NCBI GenBank assembly: GCA_964413535.1
Contig: CAYPTB010000051.1
Location: 129,006-193,005, forward strand
Direction of reading: 5' to 3'
DNA length: 64,000 nucleotides
Source: CAYPTB01 sp964413535
GTDB taxonomy: Bacteria; Planctomycetota; UBA1135; GCA-002686595
In this document: piece after piece, positions 27,332 to 36,528 of the stretch
Layout of the letters: every line of letters begins with the position of its first letter
Position numbering within the stretch: position 1 is the first letter of the stretch
Program-made: the position numbers and the translations under genes
The notes under the pieces: model-generated
Told to the model about the DNA's origin: nothing
Database searches by the model: none
Seen by the model: the letters and a program-made list of their open reading frames with translations, nothing else

Positions 27332-29488
27332 ATGGACACACTCCTCAGTCAGTTCTGCAAGGACTTCGACGCGAACCTGCGGCCGATGCTGACGCCCCTC
27401 GAGGGGGCTTCGAACGCGCTCGCGAAGGCCGAGGAAGGCCTGCCCGGCGTGGTGTTCCTGCCGGCGCTGATCGATCTCGGGCTCCAGTTCCGGGCGCTCG
27501 TGGACAAGGTCGCGGAGCAGCAGGCCTACGTGCTGATCTTCGGCCCGCTCAAGAGCGGGAAGTCGACGCTGATGAACTCCCTAGCGGCGGCCTACGTCAG
27601 CGAGGTGACGACCCTGCCCGCCTACCCGTGCATGGTGTTCGTCTCGCACTCCGCCTCGCTGCGCTTCATCGTGACGCGCTACAACGGCGAGACCCAGCAC
27701 TTCACCGACCCCACGGCGCTGCGTCTGGAGATCAACCGCGCGCACGGCGAGCTCGCCGATCGGATCCGCGAGGTCGAGCGCAAGGGCGAGACGTTCGACC
27801 CGGCCATCCACTTCTCGAAGGCGATCCGCCGCATCGACGTCAAGGTGCCGACCGGCGAGGTCGAGCAGTCCGGCGCGGTGCTCGTCGACACGCCCGGCTT
27901 GTACGCGCGGATGAAGTTCGGCTACGACCGGATGACGCGCGACTTCCGCAACGCCGCGGCCTGCGCGATCTTCGTCGTCAAGAGCGACAACCTGTTCCTC
28001 GAGCAGGTCTTCAGCGAGTTCAACCGGTTGCTCGAGCTCTTCAGCCGCATCTTCCTCGTGGTCAACCTCGACAGCTCGAAGAAGGACCTGCGGCCGGACG
28101 GGAGTCTCGTCCCCAGCCTCGAGCGCGAGGACCCGCTGCGCATCATCGAGGCCTTCGAGAACCTCTCGATGAGCGCCCCGCTGAAGGCCGCCGCCGAGGA
28201 AGGGCGCTTGCGCATCTACCCGGTCGATCTGCTGCACGCCGCGAGTCGCCGCATCCAGGAGAAGCGCGGGCGCGTCTCGGGCGACGAGCAGTACGAAGGC
28301 GAAGCGAGCTTCGAGACCTTCCTCGAGGACCTCACCGAGTACCTGAACAGCACCGAGTACATGGTCGCTTTCCTCTCGGACAGCCTGCGTCGCGCGACGT
28401 CGCTGCTCGGGGAGGTGCGCGATCTCTTCGGTCATCCCGCCCTCGTCGAGCTCGACGAGCGCGTGCGCGCAATCGAGCAGGCGCTGCAACTCGCGACGTC
28501 GCGCAAGAGCGCGCTCGAGCGGCTGTGCGGCTTCGGCTGGAAGGGCGCCTTCGCCGACTTGCAGCGCGACCTCGAGGCGCTCGCACGCGACTGGGCGCGC
28601 GAGATCGAGCGAGCCACCACCGCCCGACTCGACGCCGAGCTCGAACTCTGGTTCGAGACGGACGAGAGCGTCCACGTCCTGCTCGGTGAGCGCCTGACCG
28701 GCGTCCTGCGCGAACACCGCCGTGCGCTCGCCCTGAAGCTGCGCGAATCGCTCTCGGAGCGCGTCGGGCGCGGGGCAGCGGGGATCGCGATCCCCACGAA
28801 AGTGGTGGAGGACCTGCGCACCGCCCAAGTGCACCTCGACGAGCTCGGCAAGCAGAGTCTGTCTCCGCTCGAACCGGGGGTCCTGAACTCGGCCGTGGCC
28901 GCGCCGTTCTCGGCCGAGGAGATTCCCGTGCGCAAGGCCGTCTTCTGGGATTGGATCCTCTTCCGCAGCAAGACCGTCGTTCGCCGCCGCCTGTTCGGCC
29001 CGCCGGAGCGACCGTCGCTCCCCTTGCCGGCGGCCGTCAAGGACCGGCGCCTGGGCGAAGAGGCGGCATCGGCGCTGGGCGACATGCTCGCGGAGCATCG
29101 CGCGACCTACTTCCCCGCGTGCTTGCGCGAGCTGTGCGATCTCGTCCTCGGCGACTACAAGGACTCGGCGGCGGAGCGCGTGCTCCAGCAACTCGGGACG
29201 GAGCGCGATCGGCAGGTGGCGGAGCTCGGCCTGCTCGAGAGCCGCCTGCGCGAGCACCGCGCGGTCCTCGAGCGCTTGCGCGACCTCGAGGAGCAGGTCG
29301 AGTCCTCCGGCGAGGCGGTCCTGCGTCTGTCCCAGGAGTACGGGCGCACGGAGCCCGTGAAGCTCATGCAACCCTATCGCCCGGATCCCCAGCAGGTCGC
29401 GTCGAGCGAAGAAGTCGAGCTCACCGACCTCGACCCGGCGGTCGATGGCGCGGAGGGCGCCGAGGTGGAGATCGCCGAGGAGCGCTGA
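27332..29488 (+). CDS. Dynamin-like large GTPase
   Basis: A 718-residue P-loop GTPase. Walker A FGPLKSGKSTLMNSL (residues 70-84), a switch-region TTLPAYPC segment, G3 VLVDTPGL (186-189 DTPG) and a G4-like VVNLDSSKKD, as in bacterial dynamins. After residue 330 the protein is long, charged and helical, with a strong coiled coil near the C-terminus (residues about 610-680) and a very acidic end. No clear membrane segment is seen, so membrane binding would be peripheral. The ATG at 27332 begins the helical start (MDTLLSQFCKDFDANL); an upstream in-frame ATG at 27254 lies in a non-conserved stretch. It faces a membrane ATPase gene 67 bases away. Role unknown; membrane remodelling or stress protection by family analogy. 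Confidence 0.85.
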   Translation: MDTLLSQFCKDFDANLRPMLTPLEGASNALAKAEEGLPGVVFLPALIDLGLQFRALVDKVAEQQAYVLIFGPLKSGKSTLMNSLAAAYVSEVTTLPAYPCMVFVSHSASLRFIVTRYNGETQHFTDPTALRLEINRAHGELADRIREVERKGETFDPAIHFSKAIRRIDVKVPTGEVEQSGAVLVDTPGLYARMKFGYDRMTRDFRNAAACAIFVVKSDNLFLEQVFSEFNRLLELFSRIFLVVNLDSSKKDLRPDGSLVPSLEREDPLRIIEAFENLSMSAPLKAAAEEGRLRIYPVDLLHAASRRIQEKRGRVSGDEQYEGEASFETFLEDLTEYLNSTEYMVAFLSDSLRRATSLLGEVRDLFGHPALVELDERVRAIEQALQLATSRKSALERLCGFGWKGAFADLQRDLEALARDWAREIERATTARLDAELELWFETDESVHVLLGERLTGVLREHRRALALKLRESLSERVGRGAAGIAIPTKVVEDLRTAQVHLDELGKQSLSPLEPGVLNSAVAAPFSAEEIPVRKAVFWDWILFRSKTVVRRRLFGPPERPSLPLPAAVKDRRLGEEAASALGDMLAEHRATYFPACLRELCDLVLGDYKDSAAERVLQQLGTERDRQVAELGLLESRLREHRAVLERLRDLEEQVESSGEAVLRLSQEYGRTEPVKLMQPYRPDPQQVASSEEVELTDLDPAVDGAEGAEVEIAEER

Positions 29489-29555
29489 CCCGGGGTGCGC
29501 GTGCGACGACTCCGCGGCGGGCGCGCTCGATTCCGGGTCGTCGCGCCGCGGGCGG

Positions 29556-31025
29556 TCAGTTCATCGAACGCCGCAGGACACCCGCGCGGTCGAGCCAACC
29601 CGCGCGCACGACGTCGAATCGCGTGCGCGGGATGCGCCAAGCGGGATCGTCGGGCGAGAGCTCGCCGGGCAGCTCTTTCAAGTGCTCCTGGACGACCGCG
29701 GAGAGGAACGCGAACCCGTAGCGCGGCGTCGCGAGAGCACTCAAGGTCGCGAACAGGTGCTCGAGATCGAAGCGCTCTTCGAAGAGATCCTCGAGACGCC
29801 GCACCCGACTGTTCTCCTCCGCGCTCGATCGGATGCGCGCGTTCGCGATCTCGTACAGCTCCCGTCCGCTCCAAGAGAGCTCGGGGACGAGGTTGGACTT
29901 GTCGAGGCGCATGCTCTTCTGCGCCTCGGGGCTCGCGCTGCGATGCAGGCGCTCGAGCTCGATCGGCAGGAACAGCTTCAGCGCGAGGCCGGGGTACTGG
30001 AGCAGCTTGACGTCGAGCAGCTTCTCGACGAAGCGCGACATGAGGACGGCGTCGCCCGAGAGCAGCGACGGCTCGTCCACGCGATCCATCAGCACGTACC
30101 AACCGCTGTACCCGAAGGCCGTGGTGAGGTCTTGCAGACGTTCGAGGAGCTCGAAGCGCACCTCTTCGCGGTCGCCCTGCGGCAGCGGGAACTCCGCACG
30201 TTCGCGTGCGGGGAGGCCGCGCACGACGGCGGCCAAGGGCTCGGCATCGCGCGCCAGGATCCGAACGCTCGCGACCGCCTTGCGCGCGCTCCGCCGTCCG
30301 CGCCAGCGGTCGAGGGCGTGCACGAGGAGGCTCGCGCCGGCGAGCGTCGCTCCCGCCGCATACCAGATCTGCGGCGGTCCGAGCGAAGCCTCGACCAGGT
30401 GGGGGAGGAGCGCCAGGGCGATGCCGAGGGCGACGAGCAGCGTGAGTCCCACCAGGCGCGCGGACGTGCGCACGTCGAACACCCGCAGGGCCAGGCGCAG
30501 CTTGTGGATCGCTTCCGGCGCCGTACGGCGGCGCGAGTCGTAGTACAGCGCCGCGAGCAGGAGCAGATTGACCTTCTGTTTGCGCGAGAGCTTCTCGTGG
30601 CCGGCGGATTCGTCGAGACACAAGCCGACCAGCTTCGACGTCGCGAGCGACAGCAGGCAATCGAGGTGGTCGGCCAGCTTCCACTCGCCGAGCAACTTCT
30701 CCCCGGAGCGCGAATCCGCGCCGCGGAAGTGCTCGAGGTAAGGATTGAAGTCGATGTACTCGATCACGAAAACGCGGTCGGGGGAGCTCGCGTTGTGCTC
30801 CTCGAGCCGCCTGCGCATCATCAGCCGCAGGCCGCTCTTCCCGCTGCCCTTCTCGCCGAAGACGATCCCCGGCGCAGGCATGTGCGGACTCCCGAAGATG
30901 CGGTCGAAAGCCGAGTGCACGGCGCTCGAATCCATCTCGGCCAGCACGAGATCCTTGTCGGCGTCCTCGCACGCGAAAGGGTCCGTGCGAAGCCCCCAAT
31001 GAGCGCGCCACTGTTGCGTGAACAT
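29556..31025 (-). CDS. Membrane-inserted P-loop ATPase, KAP-like
   Basis: A 489-residue ATPase with Walker A FGEKGSGKSG (residues 57-64) and a Walker B-like YVLMDRVDEP (310-319). Two hydrophobic segments (about 191-210 and 219-237) lie between the Walker motifs, the layout of KAP-family NTPases. I do not recognise the exact family. The C-terminal half is helical with the block SWSGRELYEIANARIR, like the sensor region of STAND/AAA proteins. It converges on the dynamin-like gene; a shared role at the membrane is an inference from position alone. The ATG at 31025 gives a plausible MFTQQWRAHWGL opening reminiscent of ExeA-type ATPases (YFGLRxxPF). Confidence 0.8.
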   Translation of the reverse strand: MFTQQWRAHWGLRTDPFACEDADKDLVLAEMDSSAVHSAFDRIFGSPHMPAPGIVFGEKGSGKSGLRLMMRRRLEEHNASSPDRVFVIEYIDFNPYLEHFRGADSRSGEKLLGEWKLADHLDCLLSLATSKLVGLCLDESAGHEKLSRKQKVNLLLLAALYYDSRRRTAPEAIHKLRLALRVFDVRTSARLVGLTLLVALGIALALLPHLVEASLGPPQIWYAAGATLAGASLLVHALDRWRGRRSARKAVASVRILARDAEPLAAVVRGLPARERAEFPLPQGDREEVRFELLERLQDLTTAFGYSGWYVLMDRVDEPSLLSGDAVLMSRFVEKLLDVKLLQYPGLALKLFLPIELERLHRSASPEAQKSMRLDKSNLVPELSWSGRELYEIANARIRSSAEENSRVRRLEDLFEERFDLEHLFATLSALATPRYGFAFLSAVVQEHLKELPGELSPDDPAWRIPRTRFDVVRAGWLDRAGVLRRSMN

Positions 31026-31109
31026 CGTCTTCGAGCGGAGCGTTCGCGATCCCGCTGCGCGACCAGGGATCCTATCGATGCCGCGTGGGCGTTGCCATCG
31101 CGAAGCAGG

Positions 31110-31760
31110 TCAGCGACCCTCGGAACCGGCGCCCGGTGAACGCGCGCGGCACACGACGCGCCCCTCCTCGAGCCGCACCGCGCCCGAGAGGTGCAGTCGG
31201 ATCGCCTCGGGCAGCGCGCGCTTCTCCTCGTCGAAGACGCGTGCGGCCAGGGTTTCGACCGTGTCACTCGGACGTACGTCGATGGAGCGCTGGAGCAGGA
31301 TCGGACCGGCGTCGTACTCGTTCGTGACGTAGTGGACCGTGCAACCCGTGCGCGCGGCGCCTTCCTCCAGCACGGCGGCATGGACGCGGTCTCCGTAGAA
31401 ACCCTTGCCTCCGAACGCCGGCAGCAGCGCCGGATGGATGTTGATCACGCGCCCCTCCCACGCCGGGGGGATCCGCAGGAGCCGCAGGAAGCCCGCCAGC
31501 ACGACGAGCTCGCAGCCGCGCGCGTCGATCTCGGCGAACACGGCGCGACCGAAGGCTTCCGCGCTCGGGTGCGCGCCGTGCTCCACGACGACCGCTTCGA
31601 GCTCGCGGCGGCGGGCGCGCTCGAGCGCGCCGGCGTTCCGCCGATCGGAGAGGACCAGGGCGATCGCGCAATCGAGCTCTCGCGCGTCGACGAGCTCGCA
31701 CAGGTTCTCGAGCGAGCGCCCGCCGCCGGAGACGAGCACGGCGACTCGCGCTCCGCTCAT
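31110..31760 (-). CDS. purN: Phosphoribosylglycinamide formyltransferase
   Basis: A 216-residue enzyme of purine synthesis that transfers formyl from 10-formyl-THF to GAR. It carries VAVLVSGGGRSLENL near the N-terminus, the catalytic INIHPALLP (Asn and His) and the catalytic aspartate in TNEYDAGPIL. Length is standard. Start: the frame extends 13 codons upstream, but the ATG at 31760 overlaps the upstream gene stop (ATGA) and begins directly at the family's first strand. It is coupled to a divergent purine nucleoside phosphorylase gene, forming a small purine unit. Confidence 0.95.
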   Translation of the reverse strand: MSGARVAVLVSGGGRSLENLCELVDARELDCAIALVLSDRRNAGALERARRRELEAVVVEHGAHPSAEAFGRAVFAEIDARGCELVVLAGFLRLLRIPPAWEGRVINIHPALLPAFGGKGFYGDRVHAAVLEEGAARTGCTVHYVTNEYDAGPILLQRSIDVRPSDTVETLAARVFDEEKRALPEAIRLHLSGAVRLEEGRVVCRARSPGAGSEGR

Positions 31761-32662
31761 GGAAGGCGCTCCGCCGCCAGGCTCCGCGCGCGCACGCATA
31801 CGTCTTCCGCGACGCTGGCGAGCAGGTCCTCGAGCCCGGGCGCCAGGGCGCGCGAGGCCGCCAGGATCTGCTCCAGGCTCGCGGTGCCGAGACCCTCGTC
31901 GGTCACGGCTGCGATCGACAGGACCACCAACCCGGCGTGGGCGGCGGAGAGCAGCGCGGCCGAGGCGCCCTGCAGCGCGACCCCCGCGCCGAGTCTTGCG
32001 AACGAGCGGCGCTCGGCCGGAGTGTCGAGGGCCGGCCCGCGTGTCAGCGCCCCGACGGTCGTGGAGACGTCGAGGCCCGAGCGCGCCCCGCGCTCGAGGG
32101 CCGCGCGGCGGAGCGGCGCGTCATACAGACGCGAGAGATCGGGGAACAGAGGGCCGAGCTCGCTCTCGCCGATGCCGACCAACGGGTTGTGGTCGCCGCA
32201 GCGCACGTGATCTTCGAGCACGGCCAGCGACCCGCGCCGCGGACCTCCCTCGAGCCCGCACCCCGCCGCCGTGTGGACGAGCACGCGCGCACCGCAGGCG
32301 GCGGCGAGCCAACACGGGAACCCCGCGCTCCAGGCCGGCTCCGCGTCCGCTGAGCCGCCGGGATCGTCGAGGAGCCAGACGCGGAGCTCGCCCAGGCGGC
32401 CGCACGCGAGCGTCGCGTGCTCCCATCCGCTCGGCGTCCCTTGGAGCTCGCCGAGCGGAACGTCGATCCTGTCCGCGAGCCGCCCGCCGAGCGGGCCGAC
32501 GCCGGTTGCGAGCAGGTACAGCGCTTCGACCGACGTTCCCGCGGCCGGATCCCGGCGGCGCAGGTCCGCGCGCGCCTGCCGGACGGCCTCGTCGAGCGTG
32601 GAGCGAGTCGTGCCGGTCGTCGTCACCCGCAGAGTCTCGGGGAACCGGCGCGGAACGCGCAA
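31757..32662 (-). CDS. Divergent purine nucleoside phosphorylase family protein
   Basis: A 301-residue protein of the trimeric PNP/MTAP family. Recognisable blocks are LVHTAAGCG (usual VTNAAGG), VLEDHVRCGDHNPLVG, the GPLFPDLSRLYD segment and GALTRGPALDTPAERRSFARLGA. Several usual active-site residues differ: the Phe-Glu before the TxAE block is Leu-Asp, the region with the phosphate-binding GRxHxYEG is unrecognisable, the MSTVPE helix reads LQGASA, and the Asn that contacts N7/O6 is Asp (AAVTDEG). The start is uncertain: TTG at 32662 is given, GTG at 32626 is as likely. Coupled to purN. Either altered substrate choice or loss of activity is possible. Confidence 0.75.
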   Translation of the reverse strand: MRVPRRFPETLRVTTTGTTRSTLDEAVRQARADLRRRDPAAGTSVEALYLLATGVGPLGGRLADRIDVPLGELQGTPSGWEHATLACGRLGELRVWLLDDPGGSADAEPAWSAGFPCWLAAACGARVLVHTAAGCGLEGGPRRGSLAVLEDHVRCGDHNPLVGIGESELGPLFPDLSRLYDAPLRRAALERGARSGLDVSTTVGALTRGPALDTPAERRSFARLGAGVALQGASAALLSAAHAGLVVLSIAAVTDEGLGTASLEQILAASRALAPGLEDLLASVAEDVCVRARSLAAERLP

Positions 32663-32813
32663 GGAGATTCGAATCCCGAGCGCAGCGATCGACTTCGCGA
32701 TCCGCTTCGCCTGCGGCGGCTCGGTCGGAGCGCTTCTGGTGCAACGGCGCCCCGTCGCCGGGAGCTCGCGCGCCGAGCGGCTCTGCGCGCCCGCCGCGGA
32801 GAGGGAATCGTCG

Positions 32814-35666
32814 TCAGGGATCGTCGCCCGCGCCGGGGATCGAGCTCCCGTCCGACAGCAGGAGCACGAGCAGGGTGTCGCTCGCGAGGACCTCGTGCAG
32901 GAGCTCCGACGCCTCGGTCAGCGACTGGCCGTCGGCCGCCGCGAACGCGCGATACAGCCCTTCGGCCGCACGCTGCTCGGCCGCCAGACGCTTCGTTTCG
33001 CCTGCGCGCCGCGACCACTCGTGCGCGGGAACGAATGCGTCCGCGATGCCTCCCGGATCGATGCCTGCGACCGAGGGGATCTCGAACGCGAACGCTCCGG
33101 CGAGGGACTCGATGCTCGCGAGCACCGACGCGAACCGAACGAGCGCGGCGATGCCCGCGACCTCGGCCGGCGTGTAGTCGCGCGAGAGACGGCTGCTGAA
33201 CAACCCGTCGAGCGCCTCCGGTCGCGTCGCGAGTGCGCCGAGGGGCAGCTCGGCCACTCCGTTCCCTTCGTCGTAGAGGAGTCCGCGCGCGTCCCAGGCC
33301 ACGATCTCGCGTGCCGTCGCCCGTCCCGAGCGTGGGTCGAGGACCGTTCGTCTGCGCCAGCCGCCCAGCGCGAGCTCGCGCGCGAGCATCGACAGCACCG
33401 CCGCGCCCGCGCGCGCGTCGAGCGCGAGCGCCGCGAGCCGCTCGCGCTCCCCGGGCGTCTCGAGCGTCACCGCCAGCTCCTCGAGCCTCGTCGCTGCAGC
33501 GTCGAGGTCTCCGCGCCGGAGCTCGGCTTCCAGGCCCTCGCCGCGCGCGAGTCCCCGGGCGCGCAGGTCCGCGTCCCGTGCATCGCGCTCGGCGCGTCGG
33601 GCGCGTTCCTCGTCGTCGAGCGAGTCGAGACGCCGGAGCAGGCGCTCCGCCGCCGAGAGCAGAGGCTCGAGATCACGCCCGTCGAACGTCGGCGCCGCGC
33701 CACCCTCCGCGAGCGTCACGAGCCCCGGGGCATCGAGCTGACCGAGCGCTTCCTCGAGCTCCGCGGCGACCGCGGCGAAGTCCCCGCGCCGAGCGGCCGC
33801 GTCGGCTCGTGCGGTCGCTCTCTCCAGATCGGCGCGGGCGTCGGTCACGAGGGTCTGCGCCATGGACCCGAGCTCGGCCGCGAGCTCGGCGTCCGCGATC
33901 AGGGCGCCGGGCGGGACGAAGGCGCGGATCCTGCGCAGCGCCTCGGCTGCAGTCGCGTTCCGGGTGCGCGCGCGCAAGTCGTCGAGCACGGCGGCGCGCT
34001 CGCCCGCCAGGCGCGCTGCGGACGTGGAATCCGCCCGCTCCGCCTCCGCCAGGCGCGCGAGCTCTCCGGCAGCGCGCGCAGCGGCGGTCGTCCCCCCGAA
34101 GTCCGACACGACCCCTTCCAGCGCCGCGCGCCGGGCCGCGGGGTCCGACCCCGCGGAGAGGTTCGAGTAGGCGTCCTGCGCGCGCGCTTCGAGCGCCTCG
34201 AGCGCTGCGTCGTCGGCGGCGACCGGCGGCGCCGGAGCGCTGCGATCCTCCTCGTCAGCGAACTCAGGCAGCGCCGCGCCGAGCGCTCGCCGCTCTGCCG
34301 GGGCGGTCGCTTCGCGAAGGCCCAGCGACTCGGCGACGAGCCAGGCGGCGACACCCAGGACGGCGAGGAAGGCGGCCGCGGCGAGGGCGCGCGCGATCCT
34401 CCCCCTGCCGCCTCGGGCTTCGATCGGCGCGGGATCCGCGGGCCGCGCGGCGATTCCGAGCCGCAGGCGCTCGAGATCCAGCACGACCTCGCGCGCCGAC
34501 CCGGGCCGTTCGGCGGGATCCTTCTGCAGCAAACGCGCGACGAGCCGATCGAGCTCCATGGGCACGTCGGGGGCGTGCCGCGACACGGGCGCGGGCGACT
34601 CGGCGAAGACGGCTCGCAGGATCTCGCGCGTCGTCGCGCCGTCGAACGGCGTGCGTCCCGTCAACAGTCGGTAGGCCGTCGCGCCGAGCGAATAGAGGTC
34701 GGAGCGCTTGTCGGCAGGAAGTCCGCGGGCCTGCTCGGGCGAGACGAAGTGCGGCGTCCCGACGGCGGCCCCGCCGCCCTCGCCTAAAACGGGTTGAGCG
34801 AGCCCGAGGTCGGCGATCTTCGTCGTGCCCGCCGCGTTCTGCATCAGGTTGGCGGGCTTGATGTCGCGGTGCACGATTCCGCGCTGCTCCGCGTAGACGA
34901 GCCCCGCGCAGGCTTCCGCGAGGACCAAGACCGCGACGCGCCAGGGGAGCGGGCCTTCGCGCGTCACGCGCGCCTCGAGGCTGCCGCGCTCCATGTGCTC
35001 CATCGCGATGAAATGCCAGCCGTCCGCTTCGCCGACGTCGTAGACGACGACGACGTTCGGATGCGACAAGGAAGCGGCGGCGCGCGCCTCGGTCTGGAAG
35101 CGCCGCACGAAGGCCGCGTCGGTCGCGAGCCTCGGGGCGAGCAGCTTCAACGCGACGCGGCGTTCGAGACTCTCCTGCACGGCGAGCACGACGTCGCCCG
35201 TGGAGCCCTTTCCGAGCGTCCGAAGGATGCGGAATCCGCCGATCCGTTCCGGCGGACGCACGGCTGCCATCCTCGCGCCCGGCGGCGGCGGAGCTTCGGG
35301 CAACACCAGCTCTTCGGGCGGCCCCGGTCGCTCGCCGGAATTCGGGAGGTGCTCGAGGCTCGGGTCGAGCACGCGCAGCTCGACCTCGCCGAGCTCGAGC
35401 AGGTCGCCGTGGGCGAGGCGCGTCGAGTCGACGCGCTTGCCGTTCACGCGCGTGCCGTAGAGCGACCCCAGGTCGCGCAGCGCCCATCCCCCGCGCGCGA
35501 GCCTCCCGATCGCGCAGTGCGCGTCCGCCAGGCCCTCGATCACCACGTTGGCGCGCTCCGGCGAGGATCCGAGCACGCTCGTCGTCGCAGGGGGGAGCTC
35601 GATCGACCGCGGGGCGTTCGCGCCCGACGACAGGACGAGGACCAGTCCCGCGGAGCCCGCGCTCAT
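32814..35666 (-). CDS. FHA-domain Ser/Thr protein kinase
   Basis: A 950-residue membrane kinase. An FHA domain occupies residues about 20-100 (GSSPERANVVI, DLGSLYGTRVNG). A Hanks-type kinase domain follows (about 140-400): glycine loop LGKGSTGDVVLA, VALKLL lysine, catalytic HRDIKPANLM, DLG in place of DFG, and VSPEQARG. All catalytic residues are present. One membrane segment (ALAAAAFLAVLGVAAWLVAESL) at about 430 leads to a 480-residue Ala/Arg/Glu-rich, helical and probably coiled-coil periplasmic region. The ATG overlaps the stop of the YggS-like gene (ATGA). FHA fused N-terminal to the kinase suggests self-recognition after phosphorylation; targets are unknown. Confidence 0.9.
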   Translation of the reverse strand: MSAGSAGLVLVLSSGANAPRSIELPPATTSVLGSSPERANVVIEGLADAHCAIGRLARGGWALRDLGSLYGTRVNGKRVDSTRLAHGDLLELGEVELRVLDPSLEHLPNSGERPGPPEELVLPEAPPPPGARMAAVRPPERIGGFRILRTLGKGSTGDVVLAVQESLERRVALKLLAPRLATDAAFVRRFQTEARAAASLSHPNVVVVYDVGEADGWHFIAMEHMERGSLEARVTREGPLPWRVAVLVLAEACAGLVYAEQRGIVHRDIKPANLMQNAAGTTKIADLGLAQPVLGEGGGAAVGTPHFVSPEQARGLPADKRSDLYSLGATAYRLLTGRTPFDGATTREILRAVFAESPAPVSRHAPDVPMELDRLVARLLQKDPAERPGSAREVVLDLERLRLGIAARPADPAPIEARGGRGRIARALAAAAFLAVLGVAAWLVAESLGLREATAPAERRALGAALPEFADEEDRSAPAPPVAADDAALEALEARAQDAYSNLSAGSDPAARRAALEGVVSDFGGTTAAARAAGELARLAEAERADSTSAARLAGERAAVLDDLRARTRNATAAEALRRIRAFVPPGALIADAELAAELGSMAQTLVTDARADLERATARADAAARRGDFAAVAAELEEALGQLDAPGLVTLAEGGAAPTFDGRDLEPLLSAAERLLRRLDSLDDEERARRAERDARDADLRARGLARGEGLEAELRRGDLDAAATRLEELAVTLETPGERERLAALALDARAGAAVLSMLARELALGGWRRRTVLDPRSGRATAREIVAWDARGLLYDEGNGVAELPLGALATRPEALDGLFSSRLSRDYTPAEVAGIAALVRFASVLASIESLAGAFAFEIPSVAGIDPGGIADAFVPAHEWSRRAGETKRLAAEQRAAEGLYRAFAAADGQSLTEASELLHEVLASDTLLVLLLSDGSSIPGAGDDP

Positions 35667-36379
35667 CGATCGGCGATCCCCTGGAACAGCCCCGTTCCGA
35701 CGCGCACCACGTGGGCGCCCGCCGCGACGGCGAGGGCGAAGTCGCCGCTCATGCCCATCGAGAGCCGCGGGCGACCGCCGCTGAACGCGAGAGCGGGGAG
35801 CTCGGCGGCGAGGGCGGCGAGCTCGACGAACACGTCGCGCGCCGCCGCGAGTCTCGCGTGCTCGTCATCGCAGAGCGGCGCCATGGTCATGAGACCCACG
35901 AGCTCGACGTGATCGAGCTCCGCGGCGCGATCGACCGCCGTCACGAGGTTCGCGGGGTCGAAGCCGTGCTTCGTCTCCTCGTTGGAGAGCATGACCTGGA
36001 AGTAGACCGCCGGACGCCGTCCGGCTTCGCGGGCGTGGCGGTCGATCGTCTCGAGCAAGGCCAGCGAATCGACGGAGTGGATCTCGTCCACTGCGCGCAC
36101 GATGCGTCCGGCCTTGTTCCGCTGGACGTGGCCCACGAAGTGCCAGCGCGGCTCGAGGCCACGCGCGGCAAAGTCGGCGCGCTTGCGCTCGAGCTCCTCC
36201 AACCGGCTCTCGCCCAGATCCGCTTGCCCGAGTTCGAACAGGGCGGCCGCGACTTCGGCCGAGACGCTCTTCGTCACGGCCACGAGCTGCACGTCGCCGG
36301 GGCTGCGCCCCGCCTCGGAACAGGCCCGCTCGATGTCCGCGAGCACGCGGTTACGATTGCGTTCGAGCAGAGCTTGCAC
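35663..36379 (-). CDS. YggS/PLPBP family pyridoxal phosphate homeostasis protein
   Basis: A 238-residue PLP-binding protein. The PLP lysine is in LVAVTKSVS near residue 36; FVGHVQRNKAG, SVDSLALLETI, LMTMAPLCDD and the closing LSMGMSGDFALAVAAGAHVVRVGTGLF are the family blocks. Length is standard. It begins with GTG. It has no known enzymatic activity and buffers PLP in the cytoplasm. Its stop overlaps the ATG of the FHA kinase gene. Confidence 0.95.
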   Translation of the reverse strand: MQALLERNRNRVLADIERACSEAGRSPGDVQLVAVTKSVSAEVAAALFELGQADLGESRLEELERKRADFAARGLEPRWHFVGHVQRNKAGRIVRAVDEIHSVDSLALLETIDRHAREAGRRPAVYFQVMLSNEETKHGFDPANLVTAVDRAAELDHVELVGLMTMAPLCDDEHARLAAARDVFVELAALAAELPALAFSGGRPRLSMGMSGDFALAVAAGAHVVRVGTGLFQGIADR

Positions 36380-36528
36380 GGAGAGAGAAGGACCCTTCCA
36401 CCGCGCCGTCTTGCCGGCGGCGAGGCGCGGCGGCGATCGGTTTCCACGTTACCCCGGCGGCGGCGGGAAGTCACGGCGAGCGCGACTCCCGACCGTTCGA
36501 GCGTCCCGCGTCCGGACGTCGACGCCGC

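Noticed and set aside
32271..34787. A long plus-strand open frame of 838 codons.
   Set aside because: Antisense to the FHA kinase and PNP-like genes; Arg/Glu-rich composition with no motif.
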